64,000 nucleotides of DNA from Atrina japonica (GCA_030159075.1 BROG01000138.1:284501-348500), one strand, 5' to 3'. Positions 1-63,501 are shown, numbered from the stretch's first letter. The notes: generated from the letters alone by a model not told the origin. Translations and numbers: made by a program.

Positions 1-1123
<1,123 letters not shown>

Positions 1124-1239
1124 GGGAGCGTCCCGAGGCACACTTCCTGAGACCCAGAGTAGATCCACGGTTCCCTTTCAACAATCTTTCCCTTTCTCAC
1201 CTCCTCGGGTGCGAGGGGGAGGCTCTGGCTGAGCGAGTG

Positions 1240-3822
1240 AGCGGCCCCCAACCTCACAACCTTTGCTACCCTCATCTCTCTCTCTCTCTCACCCCCCTCT
1301 CTCTCTCTCTCAACCCGATCATCTCCCTTCCCCCCCCCTTCACTTCTACTTTCTTACCCTCCCCTCTAAAGCTCATCTTCTTATCTGTCCCTATCCCTTC
1401 CCTCGTACATGCTCCTTCCCTCCTTCTATCACGCTCTCCTCAAATCTTCTCCCTTCTTCATATTCTAATTTATCTTTCCTACCCCCCTCTTGCCGTACCC
1501 TCTCCCCTTGCCTCTTTCTTTCACACCCTCCAGACCCCCCTCTTCACACGCCCCCCCATCACCTCTTCTCTCCTCTCCTCCCTGGCTCGCCCTTCCTTAT
1601 CTCCTCATCCTTCCACCCTTACCCCACCCCGTCTCTCTTTCCCACCTCCCCCTCTGTATGAATACCCCCCTTTTCTCATGATCCTCGACTGCCCACTCTC
1701 TTCCCCCCCCCCATTTTTCTCATCTACATTTCCCCTCGTTTCCCCCCCCTTCTCCCATTTCTCACCCCCCATCGCCTACTTTCCCCCTCTCCTCCTTCAC
1801 CTCCTCCCTCCTCTCTTTCTTCATACTAACTCCCCTTCCCCCCTTCCGCCCAATCCCCGTCCCCTGCCTTCCCCCCGCCCCCATCCCTCTTCACATATCG
1901 CCGCATGCTTCAATTATCCTATCCCCCCCCCTCATAAATCCCCTACCCTTACACCCACAGATCACCTCCAACTTTCCGTTTCTTCTCCTGTCCCTCTGCA
2001 AATACCCCACTTCTCCACCTCCTTCCTTTTCTCCTCACTTCTCCTCATTCCTGCCCCTTTTTCACCTTACACGTCACCCACTTCTTCAATACCTCGTCCC
2101 TTCCTCTCCCTCCAATCCCCTCGCCCCTCTCCCCCTCCCCCAACCCTATCCTGTCCTAACCTCTACTATTACCATACTCCTACATCATTCCTCCCCCCTC
2201 CCCCAATTCTTTCTACACCACTCTTCTCTACTATCTCTCTTTTCACCTACCCCATCCCGACTCATATTCCCTTTCGCTTGTCCCACTCCGTCTGTACCGT
2301 CCACCTCTCTATCCTCCGCTCCTCCTACACGTTTCATCCTGCCAACCTCTTCCACTCAACCTCCATCTCTTTTTCTTCCAACCCTCCAACAAGCTGTTCA
2401 CCGCTTATCCCTCTCCTTAACCCTTTCTCCCCTATCACGATCGCCACTCCTCTCCTTACACCTATACTCCTTTAGCGCTCCTCCACCACGCCTTCTCTAT
2501 CTACTCCCGCCCCCCTCCTCTCTTTACCTTAATACTACCCACACCTTACTCCTCGATCAACAACTCCTCCTCCCTCTTCTCCCTTTCTTCTCATCCTCCT
2601 CCCCATCTCCTCTCAATCCTTTATTATCTCTTCCACCTCTCTCTCTCTTACCCCCATCCTATCCCGATCCTTTACTAATCGTCCCTACCCCGCTCTCGCC
2701 ACCCTTTCCTCTCGACCTCCCCTCCCCCCATTCCCCCACCCCCCTCTCTCCCCTCTCCCTCCTCTTTCCCCTCTCTACCTTCTCTCCTGCCCCCCTCCTC
2801 CTATTTCTCTCTCTTCTTCTCTCTCTCTCTCTCTCTTCTCCCTTCTCAGGATTCCTCTCTCTCTCTCTCGTGCCCAATTCTGTCCCACACCTCCATTAAC
2901 CCCTCATATAGCCCCCCTCTTTCCCTTTCCCGTCTTCTCTTTCTGTCCTCCTCCTCCCACTCTCTTCTACCAGTCTTCACGTCTGACTTATCCGTGCTCC
3001 CCCGTCCGCGGCCCTCTCCACCTCCTTCCTTCTCCTCCACTCTTACCCTCACTCTCTTACGTACCCATCCCCCATCCCCCCTGCCCCCCCCCCTCTTCAC
3101 CCTCTCTTGCTCCCTCCTCATCCCCTCCTCCTTTATCGCTTCCCCCCTTCACAACCCCACCTTCTCTCCATCCTCCTTCTCCCTCCTCCCTCCATAACCC
3201 CGCGACGTTACCCCTCTACGTCCTCTCCCCTTGCACCCCTTTGCCTCCCTCCCGCTGCCTCCCACCTAATCTCTCCTTTAGTTCCTCCCTACCGTTCTCT
3301 CAACCTTCCACTTCTCACCTTCCTCCTACATCCTTCCCTTTCCTCGAAATCTTATCCTCTTCCCCTCTCTTTTCCTGCCTATTATTTCTCACAACGCCTC
3401 CCTTACCGCCGTACATTTCCTTCTCTCTCCCCAATCCCCCTCCCTCCCCCCCAGCCCCCCTTCTTCTCCTCACCTCCTCCCACCCCTTCTCCCTCCTCCC
3501 CTCCCGCCATCCTCCTCTTCTCCTCTCCCCTCCCTCCCCCCTATCTCTCTCCCACGTCTCCCCTCTCTCTCTCTCTACCTCCTCCGCCCCTCTCACCTCT
3601 TCTCTCTCTCGTCTCCCCTCTCCCCTCCCCCCCTCCTCTCTCTCCCTCCGCACCCGCCCTCCCCTCTCACCTCCCTCCCTCCCTCCCTCTCGCTCTCCTC
3701 CCCTCTCCCACCCAAGCATCCCCCCCATTCCTCACCACCCACCCCCTTCTTCTCTCCCCTCCCCCCCTTCCCTCTCTCGTCCCCATCATCCTCTCTCTCT
3801 CTCCTTCTCCCCCCCCTCTCTC

Positions 3823-3904
<82 letters not shown>
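1240..3904. repeat. 2.7-kb polypyrimidine tract
   Basis: Nearly every base of the + strand from about 1240 to 3904 is C or T, with only scattered A and G. It ends in ~80 bases of pure (CT)n at 3823-3904. It reads like a decayed mixture of CT, CCT and CCCT units without one fixed period. The open frames of up to 412 codons inside it are low-complexity Ser/Pro/Leu products of the base bias, not genes. Such a purine/pyrimidine strand split can in principle form triplex DNA. Confidence 0.95.
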
Positions 3905-3908
<4 letters not shown>

Positions 3909-6240
3909 CACCTCTTTTGAAATCTATTTCCGTTATTATAAATGTCTAGTTTTACTCGTTATCAATCATGATAACCGATATGTAATTTTCTGCAAATAGT
4001 TGGAAGTTACATGATGCGAATGATTCAAATGGTTTATTGTAATTAATCACGTTTCTAATACGGAAATTTTATTTGTATTTTTGATCTGTTTATTCACGTT
4101 TATTTTTAGCAAATTTTATTTGGTGCTCTCACATCGAGATATGGAGGCGTGATATATGAGTATTTAATTTGATTTTAATGATCTGTGGTGATATGATCTG
4201 TAGATGTACTCCCGTGTATCAAAAATGCTTTCTACATTTTATTTTATAAATCTCTTTTCTGAAATATTAGTGTCCATGAAAATTACTGACAATTTTAATG
4301 AATATTTGAATTTTGAGGTTTTGTGAGGAAGATTTGATAACAAAAAGAACTCATTTCCTCTTTTGTGATTTATTTCACCTGATGTTTTTCATGAACATAT
4401 TAATTCAACCGCTAATTTAACAGGTGCAATTTGTTCTTGATTTGTTTTAAAATTTAATCGATGAACTAGTTAAAGTGATAAAAAAGAACTGCTCGCATGT
4501 AGCATTCACCTGCATGAAAAAAATCAGATTTCAAGCTGTTTGTCATTTCATGATTTTAATTGTATCATGGTGCCAGCTGTTATAAGAGTTCTCTTTTTCT
4601 CGAAATATTCGTTTTTGCTTAAGTCAATTTGTTAGAATCTTACTTTGTTCTTTGCGTCTACAGAATTTATATCCATTGTATATATTTGTTAATTAAGTTT
4701 TCTCAAATATTGACTGATATCAAATATGGAGGTTATAATGAATGGTGTTTTATCGCAATTCCTTTCGTGGCTTTTAATAATTTTGATAATTTTTTTTCCT
4801 CGTGTCACGTGGACAGTTAGAAGAATTTAACCAATGCTAAAATTTACACTGGCTAACAGTTGAAACATGACAACTGCTCACAGTTATAGTTAGTGTTTTA
4901 TTGTTTATCTTGGTAACACATTGCTTTCACTCTGTTGTAGATACACGAGTATGGTACCCGTTCTTCAAATATCTGAATTATTTTAGAAATTAAATTACAT
5001 ATATCCTAACCCTGCGTAATATATTTACCATTTGTTTACGTCATGCTTTGAAAATGCTCCGGCGATTAATGGAATAAACAAAAATTATAAATCCACGTTT
5101 TGATTAGACGATAAACGACTTTTGAACAGTTCAAATATGAGTCTTTTAAATGTTGTCTTTGTCCTAAATTCAATTAAAAATGTTTCTGCGATACTTTTTC
5201 ATTTCACATACGTACATTGGTCATTATCCATGAAGCAAAATTTGAAATTAAATAAAATATTAAGCTGACGAGAGATATAATTGTCTATTACAATAAGTCC
5301 CCGAGATATAAAGTCTGGAGCAATGAAACACACGTAATATTGATAACATAGCAGCCAGCCAAGTAACAAATAATTCAATTGGAATAACATATCATTTCTT
5401 GTATTTTTGGAAAAAAAACATTAATGAAGTGGTGCAGATGGGGAACATATCCTACATGTTAACATAAATTTATGTCATTATAACAAAGATAATACGTACA
5501 TAACCGAAAGTTAGCATACAATATAATCAAGACGATCGTGTTCGATTATACACACGATGTAACCTTGGGCTTTGCATATTTTACTTCGATTTACTTTATG
5601 TTGAGTAGATAACGACTTTCATCCTGTAAATGACACAGATATACATTTCATTGGAAAGGATGAATGTGTTAGGTGTCTCAAAGTTTAAGGGTTAGTTGAA
5701 TGCTTTCATTTATGATAAAAATGGTATTGATTGTTCCTGATTGCTGAATAAGTTTCTCAATAATTGCCTTTCATTTACATTTATCAATAGTTCTCAAGGA
5801 ATTAAAGTCATCATTGCGATACATTCCGTCATTTTCTCTGTGCAACAGATCGACAAAAATGTTTATTTAATAGATCTATGTATAATACGTGCGTTACTAG
5901 TTATCACGTACAGTAAGTAAGATGTCATTTTTTCCCCTCTACTTTTACTACTTGTATTTGATGTACAATAACAGATAAGAGCTATACCTCGGGAAAACAA
6001 TCTTATATTCCTATATATCTGTTGAAAATAACGTAGGTCCAGAGTGGCATTCATATACAAATAGTAAGGTTGAGTTAATCAATTGCCATTGAAAAAGTGC
6101 CAAACCTGGGTTGCATAAGTAATTTTCACAAAATATATAGAATTTAAGAATTTTTATGCCTGTGTTTATCTCTCTTTGTTATTGTATATTAATCTGCGTT
6201 GTTAAATGGGGAAAAAAAATATTTGAAAAAAAACAGTTAA
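3905..6240. other. AT-rich stretch without a gene
   Basis: I see no exon, RNA gene or clear repeat in these 2.3 kb. Open frames are short and do not resemble known proteins. Confidence 0.6.
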
Positions 6241-6297
<57 letters not shown>

Positions 6298-6356
6298 GTG
6301 TGTGTGTGTGTATGTGTGTGTGTGTGTGTGTGCGTGTGTGTGTGTGTGTGTGTGTT
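6241..6356. repeat. (TATC)n plus (GT)n compound microsatellite
   Basis: About 57 bases of TATC tetranucleotide run directly into about 58 bases of GT with occasional A or C changes. Confidence 0.95.
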
Positions 6357-7945
6357 TGACATTATACTGTAACATTTACACAGGTCAAAACAATCTGTAA
6401 TACAGAGATGTCAGTCCTTTCATTCCGAGTCATTCGGAGTGCAAGGACCAACAACTCTGTGTGAAAGATTGAGGCCCAAACAGCGATGGCTGTTGCCATA
6501 CGATATCTTGAGGGTTAACAAAATTCAGTCGAAAGTGTCAAATACATGAGAGTATACTGCATTCTCATTCTATAAGTGCAAAACGGTTGCATAATACTGC
6601 CTTTTTATTTTTTTAAAAAAGCGAGTAAATGTACATTTTACGCAGATTATAATGATTTCAATGACGTAATGAGTATATACCCGTTATACCGCAAAATTCA
6701 GAAAAAAAACAAAAGGTGGCGTTATAACGGGGGTGAACTGTAAAAGTACTTTACAAGTTAATAGTATAGGGATTCTATGGTAAGGGAAAATTTTAGTATA
6801 GTCTGAATGTAGACTTTTTATATATACCATGATGGGAAATGGTGAATATGTGTAGTAATAGAGTCCTTTAGAAAATATGCATTTCGGATATTGTGTAAAC
6901 ATGGACGTCTGGAAAATCCGTATATATATAAAGCATAGATATTCAAATATGGACAAAGGAAATCTCAGAAAAAAGTTTAAAAAGCTCACTTTTGCACTCT
7001 TGCATGCCAGTGAATAACAACCACCCCTTCTTTGCTCCCGATAACTGTATCATTCATGGTCCCTTCATCAAGAATTCGTGTACGAAAACTGAATGGTCTC
7101 TTTATCTAGCGTTCGAATGAAATGCGGCGGATGAGACACGTGTATCGTGATAGACGTAAAACGATAGTAAAGGGAAAGTGATAATTATTAACACATAACT
7201 AGTGTTGTTAATGCTTACAGAGTGTTCGGATGGACGTTAAACAAACAGATATAATTAAAGTCTATTTGTCATTTTACATATATTTAGACTTTTAAGCAAC
7301 AGAGGACTGCACTTTGCTCGAGAGCAATTATAATTGATACTGGTTTGTATAATATGAGAAGATATAAGTGCATATATTTTCACAGCCATTTTATTACAGA
7401 TGATAGATGTGAAAATATACTAACACGTTGTATAACTCTGTATTTTCTTTACTCTTTTTGTTCATCAATATCAAAACTGTAATGTGCAAGATGTACATTT
7501 CAATCTCATGTTTTGAAATCTCCACAACTCAACGTTCGTATTTTCCACTTCTTTCGTAACTTAAGATTATTGACCTCATATCCGTTTGTGTAATTACAAC
7601 CTCTAGAATTTAATTAAATGTTAATATCTGAAATAGTATTTGAGTATTTAATATATTCATTTGTGTAATTATCCTAAGTGTAAATATCTCAGATGCTACC
7701 GCAGTGCACAATTTAATAGTCCACGTAGACATTTAACCCATAGATTCATAAGCATTGATGTTTTTGTGAGTTTGGAACAAAACATTGAATCTACGATGTG
7801 CCTATATCTTTAACACACCCATTATATCATTCACGCTATTTCTATCATCGACTTTTTAAATGAATTCAATTATTATAGCAGACATGATATCAAAGAGTAA
7901 TGCAGAGTGCTATAGCGTAAAATTAAGGGTCTTTGACTTCGTGTC
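6357..7945. other. Gene-free stretch
   Basis: No coding exon is recognised. Around 6670-6740 there is a GTTATAACGGGGGTGAACTGT-like block that resembles the end of a short inverted-repeat element, but I could not find its partner. Confidence 0.5.
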
Positions 7946-7959
7946 TTCTACCTACCTAC

Positions 7960-8014
<55 letters not shown>

Positions 8015-8015
8015 C

Positions 8016-8057
<42 letters not shown>
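7946..8057. repeat. (TATC)n microsatellite
   Basis: About 110 bases of TATC repeats with TACC variants at the left edge and near 8014. Confidence 0.95.
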
Positions 8058-8058
<1 letters not shown>

Positions 8059-8392
8059 ATTTGACGCCAGATGAACCACATCATATCCATTCTAACTTCC
8101 CCGCTATTTCTCTAGGTTTCAGTGGTATTACATAATGAGTTGGTAATATCACAACTTTGTTAGATATACATGATTCGAGATGATATTCTTTCGGTGAAAA
8201 TCTGTATAACGTGGCGGTTGATGGAAATATATGAATGAAATGAAAGACAATGGTACAAATAAAATTCATTTCAAAGGAACCTCCCAAGTAAACATGGTAC
8301 AAGTACTATATCAAGCAGATATTCCAATTAGAGAGAGGGTTTACTTAATAAACCTCCAATTAAATGTATAGAACTTTTTTAAAAAGTACTAA

Positions 8393-9330
<938 letters not shown>

Positions 9331-10543
9331 GTCTACAACGTTTTGGTGAAATGTAAGTGTAGAGTACCTATCCATGTAACTCCTTCAACGTTTTGGCCAA
9401 CTTTAAGTGTAGAGTCCCTATCCATGTAACTCCTTCAACGTTTTGGCGAAATTTAAGTGTAGAGTACCTACCCATGTAACTCCTTCAACGTTTTGGGCAA
9501 ATTTAAGTGTAGAGTACCTATCCATGTAACTCCTTCAACGTTTTGGTGAAATTTAAGTGTAGAGTACCTATCCATGTAACTCCTTCAACGTTTTGGTGAA
9601 ATTTAAGTGTAGAGTACCTATCCATGTAACTCCTTCAACGTTTTGGTGAAATTTAAGTGTAGAGTACCTATCCATGTAACTCCTTCAACGTTTTGGGCAA
9701 ATGTAAGTGTAGAGTACCTATCCATGTAACTCCTTCAACGTTTTGGCCAACTTTAAGTGTAGAGTACCTATCCATGTAACTCCTTCAACGTTTTGGGCAA
9801 ATTTAAGTGTAGAGACCCTATTCATGTAACTCCTTCAACGTTTTAGGCAAATTTAAGTGTAGAGTACCTATCCATGTAACTCCTTCAACGTTTTGGTGAA
9901 ATTTAAGTGTAGAGTACCTGTCCATGTAACACCTACAACATTTTGGTGAAATTTAAGTGTAGAATACCTATCCATGTAACTCCTTCAACGTTTTGGGCAA
10001 ATTTAAGTGTAGAGTACCTATCCATGTAACTCCTTCAACGTTTTGGTGAAATTTAAGTGTAGAATACCTATCCATGTAACTCCTTCAACGTTTTGGCCAA
10101 CTTTAAGTGTAGAATACCTATCCATGTAACTCCTTCAACGTTTTGGTGAAATTTAAGTGTAGAGTACCTATCCATGTAACTCCTTCAACGTTTTGGTGAA
10201 ATTTAAGTATAGAGTACCTATCCATGTAACTCCTTCAACGTTTTGGTGAAATTTAAGTGTAGAGTACCTGTCCATGTAAAAACCTACAACATTTTGGTGA
10301 AATTTCAGTATAGAGTACCTCTCAATGTAACTACTTCAACGTTTTGGTAAAATTTCAGTATAGAGTACCTCTCAATGTAACTCCTTCAACGTTTTGGTAA
10401 AATTTCAGTGTATAGTACCTGTGCATGTAACACCTACAACGTTTTGATGAAATTTCAGTGTAGAGTACCTGTCTATGTAACTCCTACAACGTTTTGGTGA
10501 AATTTCAGTGTAGAGTACCTGTCCATGTTACTCCCCTTACAAC
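9331..10543. repeat. 50-bp minisatellite, about 24 copies
   Basis: Tandem array with unit CTCCTTCAACGTTTTGG...AAGTGTAGAGTACCTATCCATGTAA, 50 bases long. Copies from 9331 to about 10260 are nearly identical. The last five to six (from about 10270) are diverged (TTTCAGTATAGAG, CTCAATG variants) and one carries an extra base. A variable triplet after TTTT takes the forms GGTGAAA, GGCCAAC, GGGCAAA or GGCGAAA, mixed along the array. The unit is not a multiple of three, so the array is non-coding. Confidence 0.97.
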
Positions 10544-11295
10544 TTTACGGAATGTTTACTGTTTTATATACTATGTCATAATGGGATGATATACCGGGCA
10601 CCTTAATTTACATTACTTTCATTCAATTGTTTTGCACAGTATTTAGTAACATGCTTGAACTGGTGTAGTTCAGTTGAAACTACAGCCTGCAGAATAATTA
10701 AAATTTGTGCATTGTGCATTGAACATAATTTCGAAAGCAGATTTCTAGGTCTTTAATTAAAAAAAGATGAAAAAATAAAATATAGAATAAAAGAATGATT
10801 ATGAAGATAATAAACTTGAATCAGAGAATAGATAAATCCAATTAAAGTAAAACCGACTTTTCTTTGTTCTTGCTATTTATCTTATATATAGATAATGATT
10901 TTTTATACCTGTATCATATCATATACATACAGTAGTTCTGAATTATTTGGTAAAGTAAATAAAATGATTATGGTAATGCATGTTTTATTAAAGACAAAAT
11001 TTGTATTATGAAGTTTCAATTTTTATGCGATATTTTTTTATTTGTTTGTCTGTTTGATTATCTATCTCAATGGCTATTGCAACATTTTAGTTCCCTCAAA
11101 ATTTAACGAAAATTTGGTATGTTGCTTCATGTCAAAATGATCTCGTTTTAGGACTTTATTAAAGGACTTCAAAATTATAATCATCATGATAAAGTTCGTT
11201 TTTGATGCCAGCAACTCTGCATCGACAAAAAAATTTCCACATGATGACAAAATACTCAAACAAATAAGCCCTAACTCTAACCTTGGCAATAAATT

Positions 11296-11430
11296 TAGGT
11301 TTATAATTTGACCTTGTATGATACCACTTTTCCCCTCAGAAATTAACATTTACATTAACTTCGAGTTCAACTGACTTTTATTGTCAGACATGATCATCTT
11401 GAGCATTTATTGTGTTTTGTAAAACTGTAC
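11296..11430. repeat. Dispersed repeat, GACCTTGTATGATACCACT family
   Basis: Shares the block TTTGACCTTGTATGATACCA and, ~100 bases on, ATCATCTTGAGCATTT and TTTGTAAAACT with 32755-32890. A shorter copy is at 35700-35800 and a diverged one near 45820-45900. Confidence 0.7.
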
Positions 11431-11444
11431 CTTCTTTTTCTTCT

Positions 11445-11530
11445 CATCGTCGTTGTCGTCATTGTCATCGTCGTTGTCGTTGTCATCATCATCATCACCA
11501 TCATCAGTATCATCATCATCATCATCATTT
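11445..11530. repeat. (TCA/TCG)n trinucleotide repeat
   Basis: Mixed TCG, TTG and TCA trinucleotides ending in a run of TCATCATCA. Confidence 0.85.
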
Positions 11531-12117
11531 ATCTATGTGTTTGAAATAATGTAATGCTTTATCTAAGTATTTTCTCTAATTACGTATTCACTTGGTTTTG
11601 TATCAGACGTATAAACTATTGAAAAGAAACTAGGTGTCAAACAAACATTAGCAATCCGTCATCTTTCTCAGTAAAAATCAAATTCAGCGTTGATGGAGTT
11701 TTTCCTTTTCTCTGCAGTAAATACTTTTATCTTTGGTGAAACATAACACAGTTCTCTTATACATAGTTTATGTCATTTCTCATTTTGTAGATAGGAATGT
11801 TTATTTCTCAAATTTCAATTCTTAGCATGTATTTACCTCATGGATTTCAGCTTACACCAACTAAATATTTTTCTCTTAAATGAATGAAAATAATGGATAT
11901 ATTTTGGCCGATAAGGTATCATAATATGACCTTTCCCTTGGATCTACGTCCCATAGTGCCTATATATAAAATTGTTAACACATTTGACTCATTACTTTAA
12001 TGGAGACAAGTCATCTGAATTTATTTTACTTTTGAGATTAGCAATAAAATTTATTACTGTTTTTTTTCTTCTGACATTTGATCCTGACTTTTACAGAACC
12101 CCTCTTGCTAAAATTAT

Positions 12118-12341
12118 ATTCTGTATGCTTGGGAATTTTCGTTCCCGATTAAATTTCGCCATTTTCGCCCTTCGATAAAAGTAGACTTTTAAATGAAAGT
12201 AAAAAGTTAAGTCAGATAAATATATAAAGGACATACATGCAGTCCATGAAGGTATGATGATGTAGGACTTTAGATGGAGTGAATATGTTTTCTGACGTAA
12301 AACGGCGGGAAAACATATACTAAAATTTCCAGGTATACAAT
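12118..12341. repeat. MITE-like element, TATACCTGGAAATTTTCGC ends
   Basis: The left end CTGTATGCTTGGGAATTTTC and the right end AAAATTTCCAGGTATACA are inverted copies of each other. Inside are TTCGCCATTTTCGCCC and ACATATTTT-like blocks shared with the members at 52658 and 61696. No protein is encoded. Confidence 0.65.
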
Positions 12342-12820
12342 TTTTTACATTTTTATTACAATTCTGTACACATTTTATACTTTATACATTTGACAGGTTT
12401 TTGTGTGTAAACCTATTTCACTTAAATTTCGTATGGTGTTTAATCGTAAACTTGCCGTCTAGACATTTGTATACGTTAACACTTAGATACAGGTAAATAA
12501 CAAGAGCCTGGTAGATAACTGTACAATATTGGTAATACACTATATATCGAGAGAATTGGAAATGTCGAAAGATTTATAGATATTTTATCAGCATCATGCT
12601 TCCTCAGTTTACAAACATTTTTCTAAAAAAAATTTCCAAGTATTTGTTTCAACGTCTGCTCAGTTTGAAATAATCGTTCGATTACTATAAATCACACAGG
12701 CGGAAGTGCGACTGACAAGTGATAAATTTGTTAACATCAAGATATCATTCTACTGCGCAATACTTTTTTTTTGTCATTTCCCATTTTTTTACATTTAGTC
12801 CAATTGCTCTTTACTCGAAT

Positions 12821-13005
12821 ATACTGTATACCTGAACACATATACAGCCAGCCTTCAATTGCCCTAAATGATCACAGTCTCATGTCCGTTCCTAAATCAT
12901 TTACATTTAACATTTCGCTTTCATCTTAAATTTGCACTCTTATCTACGGGCGACAAGGCGAAAATTAAACGGGATCGAAAATTTGTATGAAAACGGTATC
13001 CTTTA
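12821..13005. repeat. MITE-like element, same family, diverged
   Basis: It begins ATACTGTATACCTGAACA and ends near GGGATCGAAAATTTGTATG. It also contains TTCATCTTAAATTTGCACTC and GGCGACAAGGCGAAAA, parallel to the better copies at 52658-52944 and 61696-61915. Confidence 0.5.
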
Positions 13006-13131
13006 CATCTGATGAATTTTAGGATTCTTAGTTTATTGTAATTAAGAATTCCCTTTGACATGATTCACTCTCGAGTATATATCGGACCATTTTACGTCGT
13101 GTGTTCGGTCAAATAAATACGCGCGCGGGTG

Positions 13132-13225
13132 TGACCGGTCAACAGGGGATGCTTACTCCTCAATGTTACCCGATCCCATCTCTAGATGTCCATAGGTCCG
13201 TGTTTGTCCAATATTCACTACATTT
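13132..13225. repeat. Dispersed repeat, GGTCAACAGGGGATGCTTAC type
   Basis: The block GACCGGTCAACAGGGGATGC, then ACTCCTC, CCCGATCCCATCTCT and GGTCCGTGTTTGTCCAATATT, recurs at 38690-38775 and, diverged, at 46030-46100. I recognise this word order as a dispersed sequence frequent in bivalve genomes. That recognition is from memory. Confidence 0.6.
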
Positions 13226-15649
13226 TTATATTGTATCCTGGACATCCTTAAGATCTAAACTTTGTTACCTGAGGATCTTTATATTGTATCCTATACATCC
13301 TGAAGATCTATACTTTGTTATCTGACATTTTTATATTCTGAACAAACAAAACATGAGTTATACAGAGATTAAAAGCAAATTAAATGTATTGTTGCTTAAC
13401 CAATTAAATGCTGATATAACTTTATTAGTATATAAGAAACCTTGTCTCCGCTATATCGGTGTACCAGATCTTTTTGGCAGCTTTTGTACAAATAAATCCT
13501 GGAAATGATGTTCACAAACGTATTAAGACTTGTTGAAAGAGATAGAGAGACTGTTTTAAGTGTATACGTAAAGTTATGTATTTAGAGGTTACAGGTCCAG
13601 AACACTACTTCAAAGTCTATATCGGAACATAGTAAGTGGTCTTTGGAAGTTGACTGTGACGTCATTTGGCATATTTTAAGGTTATATATACATGTATATA
13701 TTTCCTTTTGTTGTGTGATGAACATACTAGTAACTAATATACCAGAATTTATTACTTGGAATATGTACAAATTTTTCATTAAATATTAGTATGTTGATTA
13801 TTTTGAATATACAAGTTCTTTGATGGAATACACGTGCCAATTATCACAATTGGTATGTAGTATCTTGTACAGATACTTTGCAAAAGATCATATATACATT
13901 ATTTGTTAGTATCGCAATATCGTGTAATAAACGCGAGCTATTAATTAATATATTGATTTATATATAGAAGCTAAAAAGAACTTTTTAAACCACATAAAAC
14001 GAAATCTTGATTGAAAATGTTGTGAACGAAGGAAAGTATGCTTAGTTAATGCTGAATTGATGTTGCCAAAACCATCACTGTGATATGAATTCTAATCATT
14101 ACAAAATGTTATCGTGCATAATTTTTTTAGGATAAATATTAGGGACCTACTTTTGGATTTATGCTCAGGGCTATTTTTATTTCTTTTAAACACATTGTCA
14201 TAGATTTTTAGCATTTTGTTGCATCTTTCAAATCCTCGCTTGATTAATATTTATTTAATACTTTTCAAGTGAATGAGCTTTCGCATACGTCATCGAATTG
14301 TTATATTTGAATATTAGGACTAATGCTAATGTAGGCTAGAATACTTTTTGAATTAGGAATTTAGGCACAAGGTTTGTATTTATAAGGAAAGGATCTAAGT
14401 GTCCCTTATTGCACTACTTGTAATAAGGTTTTATTTATTGCAGTAATTTCCAATTTGAAAATATAACTCGGCTTGTTTTCTCTTTAGATATGTGTCATTT
14501 GCAGATAACAAATAGATATATATCAAAGTATTTAGTCTATTTTATTTTTTTTTTATTTTTAACTAATTTATTGTTAATTTGCATTACTATTGAAAATGTA
14601 TGCAGACTTTTCGTATACACTGTTTATGAGTTTAAAAAAAAGACATAGCCAGAAGAATGTTGTATTAAAATCAATCAGCACTATTTTACTTAACCCTGTA
14701 TAGGTACAAATTAAAAAGGACATGAATATTTAGAGAATAGCTTTTCATAGCTTATTCCAAGTTTCTCCGGACAATTATATTGATATCTTGGTCCGGTACC
14801 AAAAACTTGGGAATTTACTCAAGTCTTAGAATACTCTCAGCTTGGCCTGCTGGCCTGCTCAGCCAATAAGATTTCAGGAATAGCCAAAGTTGAGTTAATG
14901 TTTAGACTTCAGTGATTCTTAAGTTTTATTGTACCAGGCCTAGATGGGCAGGCCAATCAAGTCGCAACCAACTGTAGATAAGCTAGAAAAACTCTTTCAG
15001 GCTTCAAACTTTATGGACGAGTGTGACTTTTACGTCTAGGGAAACCTTTTGCAACTATGGTAATGATCGAAATGTTCAGAAATGGAACATTTAAGTTTCT
15101 ACGTCATAATGCTTCTATGCGGAATTTTACCTTACACTCATGTACTGCATAAGTTATTCCATTTTATATGACCCTCAAAATTGCACCCCAACCTAACGCC
15201 GAAATGGAACAGAATCGGAAAGATAGCTTGTATCACACAGAGCATCAATCAATGACACAACTGTACATTAATATATCGATAGTATTTATTATATAATTTA
15301 TGTACATGTTTATTAGGTTAATATTTCTCAAAATCTTTGAAACGTAAAAAGTTTATTTCGTTTATTCTCCATTTTGGCATACATTAGTCAATAACATGGC
15401 TATGTCGATTGACTCTTTAGAATAGTTTTGCACCGTAAGTTATTTTAAAAATTATTTATATATGAGCACATATCGTTAAACAATTTTAAATAACATACGA
15501 CATTTTCTTTGTCTTCCGGTATGATATTGGATTATTGACCGGATAACCGAGTGGTGGTCGATCGAAAAAAAGTCGGGTAAAGAGTTGATCGAAGTTGGGT
15601 AACCAGTTATATATTGTCTGATTTGACAACACTGAATTAAACACCCCCC

Positions 15650-15685
15650 CCACACACACACACAGACACAGACACGCACACACAC
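15650..15685. repeat. (CA)n microsatellite after a C run
   Basis: Seven to eight C, then CACACA with G interruptions, about 78 bases upstream of the first recognised exon. Confidence 0.85.
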
Positions 15686-15762
15686 TTATATTAGCGTTGT
15701 CAAATGTCAAATAAATATTATTATTTGTTTTTGAAATCTACATTATTTTCTATCTATTGCAG

Positions 15763-63501
<47,739 letters not shown>

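Larger units (their letters stand above)
10544..15762. other. Region upstream of first recognised exon
   Basis: The start codon and first exon(s) of the receptor gene should lie here or further upstream, but I could not identify them. Apart from the repeats listed separately (11296-11430, 11445-11530, 12118-12341, 12821-13005, 13132-13225, 15650-15685) I see no feature. A promoter cannot be assigned. Confidence 0.5.

Noticed and set aside
1237..2475. 412-codon + strand open frame and its neighbours in 1237-3999
   Set aside because: Product of an almost pure C/T strand with no stop-generating bases. The translation is Ser/Pro/Leu low complexity with no domain.
9331..10543. CRISPR-like array
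   Set aside because: Eukaryotic context. The whole 50-base unit is repeated with no unique spacers and no cas genes.
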